Shown here: positions 63,976 to 64,000 of the stretch, in pieces
Position numbering within the stretch: the stretch's first letter is position 1
How the letters are laid out: the number at the start of each line of letters is the position of its first letter
Assembly (NCBI GenBank): GCA_963812085.1
Contig: CAWETL010000003.1
Coordinates: forward strand, 853,926-917,925
From: SPDF01 sp963812085
GTDB lineage: Bacteria > Gemmatimonadota > Gemmatimonadetes > Gemmatimonadales > GWC2-71-9
Length of the DNA: 64,000 bases
Direction: 5' to 3'
Translations under genes and position numbers: made by a program
Notes under the pieces: model-generated
Told to the model about the DNA's origin: nothing
Database searches by the model: none
The model's input: the letters and a program-made list of their open reading frames with translations, nothing else

Positions 63976-64000
63976 GCCTAACCAGCGCATGCAGCAGACG
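63976..64000 (+). other. attC site, left part (continues beyond window)
   Basis: GCCTAACCAGCGCATGCAGC followed by AGACG corresponds to the R''-L'' side of the long attC sites near 17.7-19.2 kb, here on the plus strand, in line with the gene direction. Confidence 0.7.

Larger units (their letters stand above)
63493..64000 (+). mobile_element. Second integron-type cassette array (start only)
   Basis: GTTAGGC at 63493, a single plus-strand gene, and an attC beginning GCCTAACCAGCGCATGCAGC at 63976 that runs off the window. The attC half matches the gene-proximal half of the sites in the first array, so the two arrays probably used the same type of integrase. The GTTAGGC lies 41 bp after the aceBA terminator, without a preceding attC or attI half, as expected for the first cassette at a chromosomal target. 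Confidence 0.7.

Overview
Organism. The window is very GC-rich (about 68-70 % in core genes), uses many GTG/TTG starts and tightly overlapping ATGA/GTGA gene junctions, and carries a mix of glyoxylate-bypass, methylmalonyl-CoA, acyl-CoA catabolism and HME-type RND genes typical of a Gram-negative soil or sediment bacterium. The content is most reminiscent of Gemmatimonadota; this is inference, because no rRNA is present. Four single-base frameshifts in three otherwise intact conserved genes suggest a draft or metagenomic assembly with some residual indels.

Layout. 1-4.4 kb: end of a cyanophycin synthetase gene, a second CphA-like Mur ligase without ATP-grasp domain, and an amidase. 4.5-7.4 kb: an ArsC-like/ABC-F fusion and a small lipoprotein. 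7.5-8.7 kb: an OmpA-type protein. 8.75-14.8 kb: a heavy-metal efflux operon (small exported protein, TolC-type channel, adaptor lipoprotein, CzcA-type pump). 14.9-20.1 kb: accessory region, described below, ending at tRNA-Leu(CAA). 20.2-21.8 kb: ECF sigma, anti-sigma and a Spy/CpxP-like protein. 21.8-30.3 kb: a TetR-controlled acyl-CoA operon with three enoyl-CoA hydratases, an aldehyde dehydrogenase, a thiolase, a PaaA/BoxB-like di-iron oxygenase and 3-hydroxyacyl-CoA dehydrogenase. 30.4-38.7 kb: amidohydrolase, small proteins, rplU-rpmA, RNase G, acyl-CoA dehydrogenase, sugar dehydrogenase. 38.7-51.8 kb (minus strand): recQ, then a long operon read from meaB through split methylmalonyl-CoA mutase, a baeRF-type protein, acyl-CoA carboxylase beta, a subtilase lipoprotein, split AtuA and an enoyl-CoA hydratase. 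51.8-58.7 kb (minus): aspS, phoH, ybeY, two CorC/CNNM proteins and mgtE. 58.9-63.4 kb: rlmN and the aceBA glyoxylate operon. 63.5-64 kb: start of a second cassette array.

Most notable. The accessory region is an integron-type gene-cassette array without an integrase in the window (a CALIN). Short minus-strand genes (nucleoside deaminase, SDR, PAP2 phosphatase, membrane protein, decayed membrane gene, decayed toxin-antitoxin pair) are separated by attC sites with GCCTAAC and GTTAGGC ends; three sites are 129 bp and nearly identical. The array sits against a tyrosine-recombinase relic, and one attC is split by an IS481-type relic. A second array of the same attC type, in opposite orientation, starts at 63,493 with a DUF4279 cassette.

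How the genes work together. The TetR operon and the methylmalonyl-CoA/AtuA operon both feed acyl-CoA units into central metabolism, and the aceBA pair lets acetyl-CoA support growth. Palindromic dispersed repeats recur in intergenic regions, and one 0.5 kb gap collects several families.
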